Notes: generated from the letters alone by a model not told the origin. A DNA stretch of 64,000 bases from Ilyomonas sp965199845 (GCA_965199845.1 CBDATZ010000031.1:1-64000), one strand, 5' to 3'. Shown: positions 33,801 through 43,018, counted from the first letter of the stretch. Translations and numbers: made by a program.

Positions 33801-36056
33801 ATGAGTAAAACTATAATCGTATCTAACCGGTTGCCTGTAAAAGCTGTTGTAAAAGACAATCAATATGAATTTACAACTGCGGCAGGCGGACTGGCAACGG
33901 GATTGAATTCAATATTTTCGGAAGATAAAAACAGCGTTTGGATTGGTTGGCCGGGGCTTGATGTACCAAAGGAAAAAGAAGCTGATATAACAGCCGGTTT
34001 AAAGGAACAAAAGCTTCTTCCGGTATTTCTTTCAGCAGAAGAAATTACGCAGTTTTATGAAGGATTTTCAAATGAAATTTTATGGCCGGTTTTTCATTAT
34101 GTACCAACCTACGCCAATTATGAAACAAGCTACTGGAATTATTATCAGCAGGTAAATAAAAAGTTTTGTGAAGCCGTGATGCAGATTGCAGAGCCTGACG
34201 ATATTATCTGGATTCACGATTACCAGTTGTTGTTATTGCCTTCCTTATTACGCAAACACGCACCTGAATTTACCATTGGTTTTTTTCTACACATTCCGTT
34301 TCCTTCTTATGAATTGTTCCGCCTGATTCCCTGGCGTTGCGAATTACTGGAAGGTATGCTGGGCGCCGATTTGCTTGGCTTTCATACTTATGATGACGCG
34401 CATCATTTTTTAATATCTGTCTCCCGCATTTTACAAATTTCATATTCTGCAAATAAGCTTACTTATAATAACCGGTCTGTTGTTGTAGAATCTTTCCCGA
34501 TGGGAATTGATGATGCAAAATTTGAGCAGTTAATTGATAATGAAGTTGTCAAAAATAATCTGCACCAGTTGCAACAAGATTTTCCTGGTGTACGTATTAT
34601 TCTCTCTATTGACAGGCTCGATTACAGCAAAGGTATCATACAGCGGTTACAGGCATTTGATCAGTTTTTACAACACAGTCCTGAGTTTATACAACAAGTG
34701 TCGTTGTACATGATTGTTGTGCCGTCTCGCGATAAAGTGCAACAATACAAAGACCTTCGAGATGATATTGATAAACTGGTTGGTAATATCAACTCGCGTT
34801 ACCGTACCAACAACTGGGTTCCCATTCATTATTTCTATCGTGCATTTGCCATTGAAGAATTATCAGCATTATACCAGTTTGCCGAAGTTTGTTTGGTTAC
34901 GCCTATGCGCGACGGCATGAACCTCGTTTGCAAAGAATACATTGCAAGCCGCAGAAATAACGATGGTGTTTTGATATTGAGTGAAATGGCGGGCGCATCT
35001 AAAGAACTGATTGATGCATTGATAGTAAATCCAAACAATGTTTACCAAATGAGCCGCAGCATTGTAAAAGCACTTACGATGCCTTTGGAAGAGCAGCAAC
35101 GCCGCATGAAAATTATGCGTGGTCTGGTGCAGCGATATAATGTAACCAATTGGGTAAATGTGTTTATGGAAAACCTGAAAAAAGTAAAGAATCGCCAGCT
35201 GGCTTTACAAACCAAATATTTAAGTGCGCGTCTCCAGGAATTTATAAAGGGAAAATATGCAAGAGCGCAGAAACGCTTGCTGCTATTGGATTACGACGGT
35301 ACGCTGACAGGGTTTGCCGATGTTCCCGCGCACGCAAATCCCGATAAAGATTTATACAATATACTTGAGCATCTTACAAAAGATGAAAAAAACGATGTAG
35401 TGATTATCAGCGGTCGCGCGCATACAAAACTGGAAGAATGGTTTGGCAACATGCCAATTCATTTGGTTGGCGAACATGGCGTTTGGTACAAAGAAAAAAA
35501 TAATCAATGGGAGCAAATACGAGGTCTTTCTTCTGGCTGGAAAAGCGATATTCAGCCGGTACTCGATACGTATAACGAACGTACGCCGGGCACTTTTGTA
35601 GAAGAAAAAACCTTTTCGCTTGTGTGGCATTTTCGAAAGGCTGAAAATGAGTTGGGAGAATCACGCGCATCAGAATTGATAAACACACTTCGTTATACCG
35701 TTGCCGATTTAGGTTTGCAAATGCTTCGCGGAAATAAAGTGGTTGAAATAAAAAGTGTGGAAGCCAACAAAGGCAAATCTGCCATTCATTATATCAATCA
35801 GAAAAAATATGATTTTGCGTTGGTAATCGGCGATGATACAACGGATGAAGATATGTTTGTGGCTCTTTCCGATAAAGCTTACACAATAAAAGTTGGTACT
35901 AATATGTCGGCAGCAAGGTATTTTTTAAATGATGTGCCCGATGTACGTCGCTTTCTGAAAGATATCTCTTCTTCCCATTTATCAATAAGTAAAGTCTTCA
36001 GCAGAATAAAACAAACGTTTCCAAAGACCTTTAAGCGATTGAATATAAAGTCTTAA
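33801..36056 (+). CDS. otsAB: Bifunctional trehalose-6-phosphate synthase/phosphatase
   Basis: 751-residue fusion that makes trehalose from UDP-glucose and glucose-6-phosphate and then removes the phosphate. Residues 1-~465 are the GT20 synthase domain (NRLPVKAVV start, WIHDYQLLLLPS, DRLDYSKGIIQRL, TPMRDGMNLV). Residues ~490-751 are the HAD-type phosphatase: LLLLDYDGTLTG with D497/D499, VVIISGR and GDDTTDEDMF. This fusion is usual in Bacteroidota. Trehalose may act as osmoprotectant or desiccation protectant. ATG 33801 fits family starts. Followed by a hairpin. Confidence 0.94.
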   Translation: MSKTIIVSNRLPVKAVVKDNQYEFTTAAGGLATGLNSIFSEDKNSVWIGWPGLDVPKEKEADITAGLKEQKLLPVFLSAEEITQFYEGFSNEILWPVFHYVPTYANYETSYWNYYQQVNKKFCEAVMQIAEPDDIIWIHDYQLLLLPSLLRKHAPEFTIGFFLHIPFPSYELFRLIPWRCELLEGMLGADLLGFHTYDDAHHFLISVSRILQISYSANKLTYNNRSVVVESFPMGIDDAKFEQLIDNEVVKNNLHQLQQDFPGVRIILSIDRLDYSKGIIQRLQAFDQFLQHSPEFIQQVSLYMIVVPSRDKVQQYKDLRDDIDKLVGNINSRYRTNNWVPIHYFYRAFAIEELSALYQFAEVCLVTPMRDGMNLVCKEYIASRRNNDGVLILSEMAGASKELIDALIVNPNNVYQMSRSIVKALTMPLEEQQRRMKIMRGLVQRYNVTNWVNVFMENLKKVKNRQLALQTKYLSARLQEFIKGKYARAQKRLLLLDYDGTLTGFADVPAHANPDKDLYNILEHLTKDEKNDVVIISGRAHTKLEEWFGNMPIHLVGEHGVWYKEKNNQWEQIRGLSSGWKSDIQPVLDTYNERTPGTFVEEKTFSLVWHFRKAENELGESRASELINTLRYTVADLGLQMLRGNKVVEIKSVEANKGKSAIHYINQKKYDFALVIGDDTTDEDMFVALSDKAYTIKVGTNMSAARYFLNDVPDVRRFLKDISSSHLSISKVFSRIKQTFPKTFKRLNIKS

Positions 36057-36627
36057 TTTTTATATTTCTTATAAAAGAAAGTACAGGATTTAAAAAGTTC
36101 TGTGCTTTCATTTTATATTGTAATGATGTGTTTGTGACTTATTCTTTTGTATGAAGGCAGCAAAATATTTGCACTTTCATCATTAGTTATCTTCCTGAAT
36201 TTTGGTAAGTTAATAAGAAACCAAAAGCAAAACTTTCCATCCAAAATCCAAAGATATTTTCTGAAAACGAAGTGAATATCACAACAGATTTTCTTCATTC
36301 CAATACCACAGAGTTTTCTTTTAAAAAGAACTTTTTTCTTTGATTGAGATTATTACAACGGCAGTGGTTGATATTCTGTTCCTTATACGTTTCCTGTATC
36401 TTCGTTTCTTATAAAGGAAAGTTTATATCATCAAGTAATTTTTATATTTCGTGAGTTGATAACAATTTTGCTTTTTATAAGATTCCGGATTTTACAATGA
36501 AAAGAATTTGATGATGGCTTTCGTTGTTCATCATTATCTTAACCTGTATTGTTAGACTGCCGGAATTTTGCTTTACAAAAAAACAAGTTTAGTTGCCGAA
36601 GAAATTTCAATCATTTAAACGATACAC
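36057..36627. other. Long gene-free region
   Basis: 571 bp with the otsAB terminator hairpin at its start. The other parts are AT-rich and hold no coding frame that looks real. Short motifs recur (TTCTTATAAA near 36065 and 36407, each followed by GAAAG), but no known element is evident. Confidence 0.5.
36077..36109 (+). terminator. Hairpin after otsAB
   Basis: Arms GAAAGTACAG and CTGTGCTTTC pair at 9 of 10 positions, followed by ATTTTAT. Located 20 bp after the otsAB stop. Confidence 0.6.
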
Positions 36628-37671
36628 ATGCTTAGCCATCAATTAAAAATTTACAGTAAGGAAAATGTATTGGCATATACAGAAGTGCGCAAGTTTGAAA
36701 CAAAAATTGGCGAGATTATTCAAACATTATCCAATACTGAAAATGCGGAAGAAGCTCTCCGGCAAAGCACGGCAAAGTTTGTAATTGTTGGTGTGCCCGA
36801 AGACATTGGTATTAAAGCAAACGGTGCAGAAAATGTAGCAACCAGCGCGTGGGTTTCTTTCCTGCATTCTTTCCTCAATATTCAAAGCAACGACTTTTTT
36901 GATGGCAGCAATATTTTGTTGTTGGGACATTTAAATTTCGCTGGTGTGGCAGAAGTTATTGAAAGCAACGCCGGTAAAAAAGATGAACGTATTGAAGCGT
37001 ATCGTCATAGTGTAAGCCAGATTGATGATGCGTTGGAAGATGTTGTAAAAACAATTTCGGCAAGCGGAAAAACGCCGGTTATTATCAGTGGCGGACATAA
37101 CAATTCGTATGGTTGTATAAAAGGCGCCGCCAAAGGTTTGCATAAAGCAGAATCTATTTCGCTCGCGCAAATTAATGTTATGAACTTAGATGCCAATTCA
37201 GAATACAAACCGCTGGAAGGCAGGCACAGCGGCAATGCGTTGCGATATGCAGATGAAGATGGCTATCTTGAGAAATATTGTGTGATTGGTTTACACGAAA
37301 ATTTATTGCCCCAAAATTCATGGCTTGATATTGCCAATAATCCGTTCTGCGATTTTGTTACGTATGAAGATATTTTTATTCATGGTAAACAAAGTTTTGT
37401 AGAAGCCGTTCATCATGCTATCAACTTTACCAGCGATGATTTTTGTGGTATTGAATTAGACTTAGGCGCCATTCAAAATGCAGGCAATTCTACCATCGGT
37501 ATTTCTGCGTTACACGCCAGGCAATTTATTCATCTGGCAACGTCAAATGCAAAACCAGCTTACTTGCTTCTGTCAGAAACATATAACCGCGTAGCCGATA
37601 AATATGATACTGATGCTGTTGGAAAATTAATGAGTTATTTGGTAAGCGATTTTGTAAAAGCTACGAATTAG
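36628..37671 (+). CDS. Arginase/formimidoylglutamase-fold protein with altered metal ligands
   Basis: 347-residue ureohydrolase-fold protein, closest in appearance to Bacteroidota formimidoylglutamases (VIISGGHNNSYG, EGRHSGNALRYA, YCVIGLHENLL). Active members bind two Mn ions through an early His, a D-x-H-x-D triad and a late D-x-D. Here the His is kept (H157), but the triad reads DANSE (D188, N190, E192) and the late pair reads DLG (D278, G280). So at least three ligands are changed, and activity is doubtful or altered. It starts at ATG 36628 and precedes a ChbG-type deacetylase by 32 bp. Confidence 0.75.
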   Translation: MLSHQLKIYSKENVLAYTEVRKFETKIGEIIQTLSNTENAEEALRQSTAKFVIVGVPEDIGIKANGAENVATSAWVSFLHSFLNIQSNDFFDGSNILLLGHLNFAGVAEVIESNAGKKDERIEAYRHSVSQIDDALEDVVKTISASGKTPVIISGGHNNSYGCIKGAAKGLHKAESISLAQINVMNLDANSEYKPLEGRHSGNALRYADEDGYLEKYCVIGLHENLLPQNSWLDIANNPFCDFVTYEDIFIHGKQSFVEAVHHAINFTSDDFCGIELDLGAIQNAGNSTIGISALHARQFIHLATSNAKPAYLLLSETYNRVADKYDTDAVGKLMSYLVSDFVKATN

Positions 37672-37703
37672 TAACGATAAGAATTTATATAAAATCACTT
37701 GCC

Positions 37704-38621
37704 ATGAAAATTATTTTCGCTTCTTTATTTTTCTTAAGTTTTCTATCTGCAACAACTGCACAAACGACACTTCAGGAAAAACTTGGTTATCCAAAAGATG
37801 CAAAGCTTTTGATTATTCATGCCGATGATTTGGGCGTATCACATTCAGAAAATGAAGCAAGTATTCAAGCTTTGGAATATGGCTCTGTAAGTTCGGCAAG
37901 CATAATGGTTCCAACGCCCTGGTTTCCCGAAATTGCTGCGTATGCGCAAGCTCATCCGAAAGCAGATTTGGGTTTACATATTACGTTAACCAGTGAATGG
38001 AAAAACCTGAAATGGACAACTGTTGCCGGCAAAGAAACAGTGCCTGAATTAATCAATCATAATGGCTTTATGTTTTCTGCTGTTGATTCTGTTTTACGTA
38101 GCAGCAATGCAGAAGAAATAGAAAAAGAATTGCGCGCGCAGATTGAAAGAGCAAAACAATTTGGTGTTGACTTTACGCATTTCGATTCGCACATGGGAAC
38201 ATTATATGCGAAGCCTGATTTTATGAAAGTGCTCATTAAATTGGGACATGAATATAAAGTTCCGGTAATGCTGAATAAGCCTGTATTGTTTATGACAGAT
38301 ATAAGTGTTAATGAAACGGACGATGCTTTATTAGATAGCATTTATATAGAAAATCCGCCAGACTATAAAAGTGGTACGCAGGCTTTTTATACAAAGGTTT
38401 TAAACTCTGTAAAACCCGGCGTTAGCCTGATTATTTTACATGCTGCGTATGATGACAGAGAAATGAAAGCTGTAACCATAGACCATCCTGATTATGGTTC
38501 TGCCTGGCGCCAGGCAGATTTTGATTTCTTTACAAGTAAGGAATGTAAAAATCTGTTGAGTAAAAACAATATTCACGTTATCACATGGAGAGAAATCAGG
38601 GATAAAGTAGTGAGGAAATAA
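37704..38621 (+). CDS. ChbG/HpnK-type (YdjC-fold) exported deacetylase
   Basis: 305-residue protein with a signal peptide (MKIIFASLFFLSFLSATTA) and a YdjC-type carbohydrate deacetylase domain. Metal-binding motifs are visible: HADDLGVSHSEN (~residue 38) and HFDSHMG (~residue 152), with GLHITLTSEW between. These enzymes deacetylate amino sugars or oligosaccharides such as chitobiose. The signal peptide suggests a periplasmic or outside location, unlike the cytosolic ChbG. Likely co-transcribed with the arginase-fold gene. Confidence 0.83.
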   Translation: MKIIFASLFFLSFLSATTAQTTLQEKLGYPKDAKLLIIHADDLGVSHSENEASIQALEYGSVSSASIMVPTPWFPEIAAYAQAHPKADLGLHITLTSEWKNLKWTTVAGKETVPELINHNGFMFSAVDSVLRSSNAEEIEKELRAQIERAKQFGVDFTHFDSHMGTLYAKPDFMKVLIKLGHEYKVPVMLNKPVLFMTDISVNETDDALLDSIYIENPPDYKSGTQAFYTKVLNSVKPGVSLIILHAAYDDREMKAVTIDHPDYGSAWRQADFDFFTSKECKNLLSKNNIHVITWREIRDKVVRK

Positions 38622-38648
38622 AAGAGTAATTATTGCTTTACTAACACG

Positions 38649-39161
38649 TTATATCAGCTTATTTTTTTGATTCTTTCTTATCATTTCCGGAAAAGATAAA
38701 TTGTATTGCATCGCTTCTGCGGTTTGCGCAATACGCTTTGCTTTGGTAACATCTGTCTTTGCACTTTCAATCCATTTACTAAAATACTTTTGATGTGAAT
38801 GTGGCAACCTGCTAAAGTTTGCAGACGCTTCCGGCATATCTTGCAAGCAATCTAAAAGATCATTATTTATTTGATAAGGAATTTCATCGGCTTCTAACTG
38901 CACCTGCAAAATTGCGCCTTGATTTTTATGAAGTTTCTTACGCAAATCTCCTTTTAACGCCATAATAAAATTGCCGCCGCCCATTGGCAACAGGCTAACA
39001 CTTTTAATAACGACATCATCTAATTTACCTTTTACTAAAAAAGAAACTTTGGTATCTGGTTTAAGCTGTTCCGCTATTTCCGCAGGTATTTCAATATAAC
39101 ACCAGCCGGTTTTTTCACCTTTATCATCAAACTTTTTTATGGTTGCAGAAAAACGAATCAT
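38649..39161 (-). CDS. DUF1905 plus YdeI-type protein
   Basis: 170 residues. The N-terminal half (~1-85) is a DUF1905 beta-barrel-like domain (GWCYIEIPAEIAEQL, VKGKLDDVVIKSV, PMGGGNFIMALKGDLRKKL), and the C-terminal part (~105-165) is the YdeI/bacteriocin-protection-type helical region (LPHSHQKYFSKWIESAK, TKAKRIAQTAEAM). Function is unknown; the family name refers to OmpD-associated YdeI. Convergent with the ChbG gene, 27 bp away. Confidence 0.82.
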   Translation of the reverse strand: MIRFSATIKKFDDKGEKTGWCYIEIPAEIAEQLKPDTKVSFLVKGKLDDVVIKSVSLLPMGGGNFIMALKGDLRKKLHKNQGAILQVQLEADEIPYQINNDLLDCLQDMPEASANFSRLPHSHQKYFSKWIESAKTDVTKAKRIAQTAEAMQYNLSFPEMIRKNQKNKLI

Positions 39162-39188
39162 GTATGAAAAAAGTATTGTGAATTGATA

Positions 39189-39572
39189 TTACCTGGTAAT
39201 TCCGATGGCTAATAAAATCCAGCCGGCAATCAAAAATAATCCACCCAACGGTGTGATGGGTCCAACCCAATTTAATGAAGTTGAATTGATGGCTTTTGCA
39301 TACGTAAGAAGATATAAAGAACCGGAGAAAAACAAAATGCCAATAATAAAACAAATGCCTGCCCAGCTTATAAAATTGTTTGCATACTGGTTGTATAAAA
39401 TGGCTGTTAGAGCCAACGCAAAAACATGGTAAAACTGGTACCGGACGCCGGTTTCAAAAATTGAAACAGCCTCTTCAGGAACAATCTTTTTTAAGGCATG
39501 TGCACCAAACGCACCCAGAATTACAGACAACGCACCAAGTAAAGATGCCGTTATTAAAAAGCCTTTATGCAT
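39189..39572 (-). CDS. DUF423 small membrane protein
   Basis: 127 residues with four hydrophobic helices, DUF423 family (YgdD-like). Typical features: LGALSVILGAFGAHALKK at the N-terminus and GGLFLIAGWILLA at the end. Role unknown; some members are linked to membrane lipid or export functions. The start overlaps the shikimate kinase 3' end by 8 bp, which indicates one operon. Confidence 0.88.
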   Translation of the reverse strand: MHKGFLITASLLGALSVILGAFGAHALKKIVPEEAVSIFETGVRYQFYHVFALALTAILYNQYANNFISWAGICFIIGILFFSGSLYLLTYAKAINSTSLNWVGPITPLGGLFLIAGWILLAIGITR

Positions 39573-40134
39573 GTTTTAAAAGTTGAGTAAATGTTTCTAA
39601 CGAAATATCGTTTCCATGAAATTTGAGTTTGGCTTGCGAGTAAAAAGGTTCGCGTTCTTCCAGTTTATGAATAACAAATTCTTTCAATTCTTTATCGTCA
39701 AGATGAGCGATTAAAGGACGTTTGTGTTTGCCTCGTTTTAGCCGAGTTACGGTTTCATCAACATCAGGCTGCAGCCAAATAGTGGTGCCGTTATTGTTCA
39801 TCCATTGCATATTATTATGAAAGCAAGGCGTGCCGCCGCCACACGCAACAACCAGCTTGTTTACAGAAGATAATTGTTGTAATGTATCGCGTTCTTTCGC
39901 TCTGAAAAAGTCTTCGCCTTCGGTTGCAAAAATTTCCCGTATTGTCATCTCAGTTGCTTTTTCTATTTGCTGGTCAAGATCAATCCAGTCGCATTCTAAT
40001 AAAGTAGAAAGACGTTGCGCCCAATAAGTTTTTCCCGAACCCATTAAACCAATCAGGAAATAAAGACCGCGCCGTAAGTGTTCATCCTTTGGCGGGGAAT
40101 TTCGCGCTTCATTATTATTTGTTATCTCTTTCAC
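39565..40134 (-). CDS. aroK: Shikimate kinase
   Basis: Phosphorylates shikimate in aromatic amino acid synthesis. The P-loop GLMGSGKT and WIDLDQQIE motif are present, with CGGGTPC (shikimate site) and LKRGKHKRPLI. The frame is open to ATG 40182 (205 residues), but a two-box promoter (40147-40176) lies inside that extra part. I therefore prefer GTG 40134 (VKEITNNNE), giving 189 residues, closer to the family's ~170. Overlaps the DUF423 gene. Confidence 0.88.
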   Translation of the reverse strand: MKEITNNNEARNSPPKDEHLRRGLYFLIGLMGSGKTYWAQRLSTLLECDWIDLDQQIEKATEMTIREIFATEGEDFFRAKERDTLQQLSSVNKLVVACGGGTPCFHNNMQWMNNNGTTIWLQPDVDETVTRLKRGKHKRPLIAHLDDKELKEFVIHKLEEREPFYSQAKLKFHGNDISLETFTQLLKHA

Positions 40135-40146
40135 TTTGTAGAAAAT

Positions 40147-40176
40147 CAAAATTAAATTTACGTATACTATTCTCAA
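40147..40176 (-). promoter_or_regulatory. Promoter of the aroK-DUF423 operon
   Basis: On the minus strand TTG (40176-40174), 19 bases, then TAATTTTG (40154-40147). Both boxes and spacing match the Bacteroidota consensus. The predicted transcript start is near 40141, so the ATG at 40182 cannot be used from this promoter. Confidence 0.6.
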
Positions 40177-40200
40177 TATCATTCAAAGCTTGGATTTCTG

Positions 40201-41385
40201 TTATTTAAAAGCATTCAATCCGGTAATATCCATACCAGTAATAAGTAAATGAATATCATGAGTGCCTTCATAAGTAATTACGCTTTCTAAATTCATCATG
40301 TGGCGCATAATACTATATTCACCTGTAATGCCCATGCCGCCTAATATCTGGCGTGCGTCCCTGGCGATGTTTACAGCTATTTCACAACTGTTACGTTTTG
40401 CCATACTTACCTGTTGCGGTGTTGCGCGATTTTCGTTCATTAATATTCCCAAACGCCAAATTAAGAGTTGTGCTTTGGTAATTTCTGTAATCATTTCTGC
40501 CAGCTTTTTTTGTTGCAACTGAAAACCGCCGATTGGTTTATCAAACTGCACGCGTTGTTTGCTGTATTGCAAAGCCGTATCATAACAATCCATCGCGGCG
40601 CCCAAAGCGCCCCAGGCAATGCCGTAACGCGCTTTGGTTAAACAACCTAACGGACCTTTCAAACCTTTTGTATCGGGCAATATATTTTCTTTCGGAACTT
40701 TCACACCATCAAACACAAGCTCGCCGGTTGCACTTGCGCGAAGGCTCCATTTGTTGTGCGTGACTGGCGTAGAAAAACCTTCCATGCCGCGTTCTACAAT
40801 CAGTCCATGAACATAACCTTCGTCATCTTTTGCCCACACAACGGCAATATCGGCAAAAGGCGCATTGCTGATCCACATCTTTGCGCCGTGAAGAACAACA
40901 TGATCGCCGGCATCTGTAAAATGGCTTAGCATACCGCCCGGGTCGCTGCCATGATTGGGTTCTGTTAAACCAAAGCAACCCAGCCATTCGCCCGAAGCAA
41001 GTTTAGGCAAATATTTATGTCTTTGTTCTTCGCTTCCATACGCATAAATGGGAAACATAACCAAGCTGCCCTGCACGCTTGCGGTTGAACGAACGCCGCT
41101 ATCGCCACGTTCCAGTTCCTGCATCATCAATCCGTAACTGATATAATCCAAACCGCCGCCGCCATATTGTTGCGGAATGGTAGGACCAAAACAACCCAAA
41201 TTGCCCAATTCTTTTACAATTTGTCTGGGAAATTCGGCACGTTGCGCATAATCTTCTATAATAGGAGAGATGCTTTGTTTGACATAAGTTCTGACTGTGT
41301 CGCGAATGAGTTTTTGTTCATCGGTAAGCAATTCATCTACTAAAAAATAATCGGGCGATTGAAACGTATCTTCTTTTACAGCCAT
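40201..41385 (-). CDS. Acyl-CoA dehydrogenase, glutaryl-CoA dehydrogenase-like
   Basis: 394-residue flavoprotein. The catalytic-Glu segment TYEGTHDIHLLITG (~residue 375-388) matches glutaryl-CoA dehydrogenase, as does GCFGLTEPNHGSDPGGM (~residue 135). GcdH converts glutaryl-CoA to crotonyl-CoA in lysine/tryptophan breakdown; a crotonase homologue occurs in the window at 10120-10893, but they are not adjacent. Monocistronic, 18 bp from the open-frame end of aroK. Other short-chain dehydrogenases cannot be excluded. Confidence 0.88.
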   Translation of the reverse strand: MAVKEDTFQSPDYFLVDELLTDEQKLIRDTVRTYVKQSISPIIEDYAQRAEFPRQIVKELGNLGCFGPTIPQQYGGGGLDYISYGLMMQELERGDSGVRSTASVQGSLVMFPIYAYGSEEQRHKYLPKLASGEWLGCFGLTEPNHGSDPGGMLSHFTDAGDHVVLHGAKMWISNAPFADIAVVWAKDDEGYVHGLIVERGMEGFSTPVTHNKWSLRASATGELVFDGVKVPKENILPDTKGLKGPLGCLTKARYGIAWGALGAAMDCYDTALQYSKQRVQFDKPIGGFQLQQKKLAEMITEITKAQLLIWRLGILMNENRATPQQVSMAKRNSCEIAVNIARDARQILGGMGITGEYSIMRHMMNLESVITYEGTHDIHLLITGMDITGLNAFK

Positions 41386-41551
41386 CGTTAGAAATTATAT
41401 GCAAGAATAAATGAAAAGGCACAAAAGCAAAAGCCACGCGCCAAATAACATATTATTTAACCAAAGGCTTTTATAAAAGCGAAATCAAATAAACCTGGAA
41501 AACTATGTTGTATTGATTTTCTTTTGAAGTGCTGAATTAGACTTTGTTGCT

Positions 41552-41650
41552 TTACTTATTTTCGGTTTTGTTACGATTGTGATACACGCTTGCAAAAAAG
41601 ATGATAGCACTAAAGTTAGAAACGGCGAGCAAAGAAAAAATGTAATTCAT
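41552..41650 (-). CDS. Possible 32-residue membrane peptide
   Basis: ATG 41650 to TAA 41552, MNYIFSLLAVSNFSAIIFF followed by a basic, polar tail. One hydrophobic helix would span the membrane. No promoter box or homologue is recognised, and AT-rich DNA yields such frames by chance, so this is weak. Confidence 0.2.
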   Translation of the reverse strand: MNYIFSLLAVSNFSAIIFFASVYHNRNKTENK

Positions 41651-41732
41651 GTACCCATATGTTTATAGCAAATCGAATTATTCAAAGCAGAATAAAATCC
41701 TATTTGAATAGTAGGAATCATTTTTCAACAAA

Positions 41733-41767
41733 AAAAGAAAGAGTTATATTACTAATCTCTTTCTTTC
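41733..41767 (-). terminator. Terminator after ribBA
   Basis: Stem AAAGAAAGAG / CTCTTTCTTT with a short pairing extension (TTA / TAA) and a small loop. On the minus strand it is followed by a T-run, 17 bp beyond the ribBA stop. Confidence 0.6.
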
Positions 41768-41783
41768 TGATTTATAAAATGCC

Positions 41784-43001
41784 TTACAAAGCTTCGTTCT
41801 TTTCAGTCAGGATTTCGTGGCCTAATTTATCGCGTTTTGTCTGGAGATATTTATGATTGTGGCGATTCGGCAGTACTTCAATAGGAACAATATCTACGAT
41901 TTCCAAACCATAACCTTGCAATCCGGCACGTTTACGCGGATTGTTGCTCATCAGCTTTAATTTACTAACACCTAAATGACGAAGGATTTGCGCACCAATT
42001 CCATAATCGCGCTCATCCATACCAAAACCCAATTGCAGGTTGGCTTCTACCGTATCCATACCTTCTTCCTGCAATTTATAAGCTTTTAATTTGTTTAATA
42101 AACCAATGCCTCTGCCTTCCTGATTCATATACAATACAATGCCTTTACCTGCGTTCTCTACCATCATCATGGCTTTGTGCAATTGTTCGCCGCAATCGCA
42201 ACGCATACTTCCTAATATATCGCCGGTAAAACAACTGGAGTGAACACGTGTTAGCACAGGCTCGTCTTTTTCCCATTCACCTTTAAAAAGAGCTAAATGT
42301 TCGGCGCCGGTTTTCTTTTCACGAAAAGCTGCCAGTTTAAACATGCCCCATTTGGTTGGCATTTCTACGCGAACCACTTCTTCTATCAGCGAATCGTATT
42401 TCAGGCGATAGGCAATGAGATCTTTTATCGAAACAATTTTCAAATCAAACTTATCGGCAATCTTTCTCAGTTCGGGCAAACGCGCCATCGAGCCGTCTTC
42501 ATTCATAATTTCAACCAAAACACCGGCAGGTTCAAAACCGGCAAGTTTAGCCAAATCGGTTGTTGCTTCCGTATGACCGGCGCGACGCAAAACACCGCTG
42601 CTTTTAGCACGAAGCGGGAAAATATGTCCCGGACGACCTAAATCAAAAGGTCTTGTATTTGGATCAATCAAAGCCTGAACTGTCTTGGCGCGATCGTGCG
42701 CGCTGATGCCGGTTGTACAGCCATGACCTAACAAATCTATACTTACGGTAAAAGGCGTTTCGTGAAGTGCCGTATTATTATTTACCATTAATGGCAGTTC
42801 AAGTTCATTGGCTCGTTCTTCATCAATAGGAGTGCAGATTAAACCGCGGCCTTCCTTGCTCATGAAATTAATGATTTCGGGTGTGACGTTTCGGGCGGCC
42901 GTTATAAAATCACCTTCATTTTCACGGTCTTCATCATCTACAACAATTACCAGTTTTCCATTGCGTATGTCTTCTATCGCACTCTCTATACTATCCAGCA
43001 T
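41784..43001 (-). CDS. ribBA: 3,4-dihydroxy-2-butanone-4-phosphate synthase / GTP cyclohydrolase II
   Basis: Bifunctional riboflavin-synthesis enzyme, 405 residues from ATG 43001 (MLDSIESAIEDIRNG). RibB domain residues ~1-200 (VVDDEDRENEGDF; HTEATTDLAKLAG); RibA domain from ~205 with zinc cysteines in SSCFTGDILGSMRCDCGEQL and the GTP motif NQEGRGIGLLNK. The frame is open to 43079, but a -7 box lies within that extra part, and the shorter start matches relatives. No FMN riboswitch is evident upstream. Confidence 0.95.
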   Translation of the reverse strand: MLDSIESAIEDIRNGKLVIVVDDEDRENEGDFITAARNVTPEIINFMSKEGRGLICTPIDEERANELELPLMVNNNTALHETPFTVSIDLLGHGCTTGISAHDRAKTVQALIDPNTRPFDLGRPGHIFPLRAKSSGVLRRAGHTEATTDLAKLAGFEPAGVLVEIMNEDGSMARLPELRKIADKFDLKIVSIKDLIAYRLKYDSLIEEVVRVEMPTKWGMFKLAAFREKKTGAEHLALFKGEWEKDEPVLTRVHSSCFTGDILGSMRCDCGEQLHKAMMMVENAGKGIVLYMNQEGRGIGLLNKLKAYKLQEEGMDTVEANLQLGFGMDERDYGIGAQILRHLGVSKLKLMSNNPRKRAGLQGYGLEIVDIVPIEVLPNRHNHKYLQTKRDKLGHEILTEKNEAL

Positions 43002-43018
43002 ATAATTAAAATATTCGG

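Larger units (their letters stand above)
41386..41783. other. Intergenic region between acyl-CoA dehydrogenase and ribBA
   Basis: 398 bp. It contains the ribBA terminator (41733-41767) and a possible short reading frame (41552-41650). No other element recognised. Confidence 0.5.

Noticed and set aside
36113..36298. 61-residue minus-strand frame in the gene-free region
   Set aside because: Composition is that of random AT-rich translation and there is no promoter box; it also overlaps no conserved feature.
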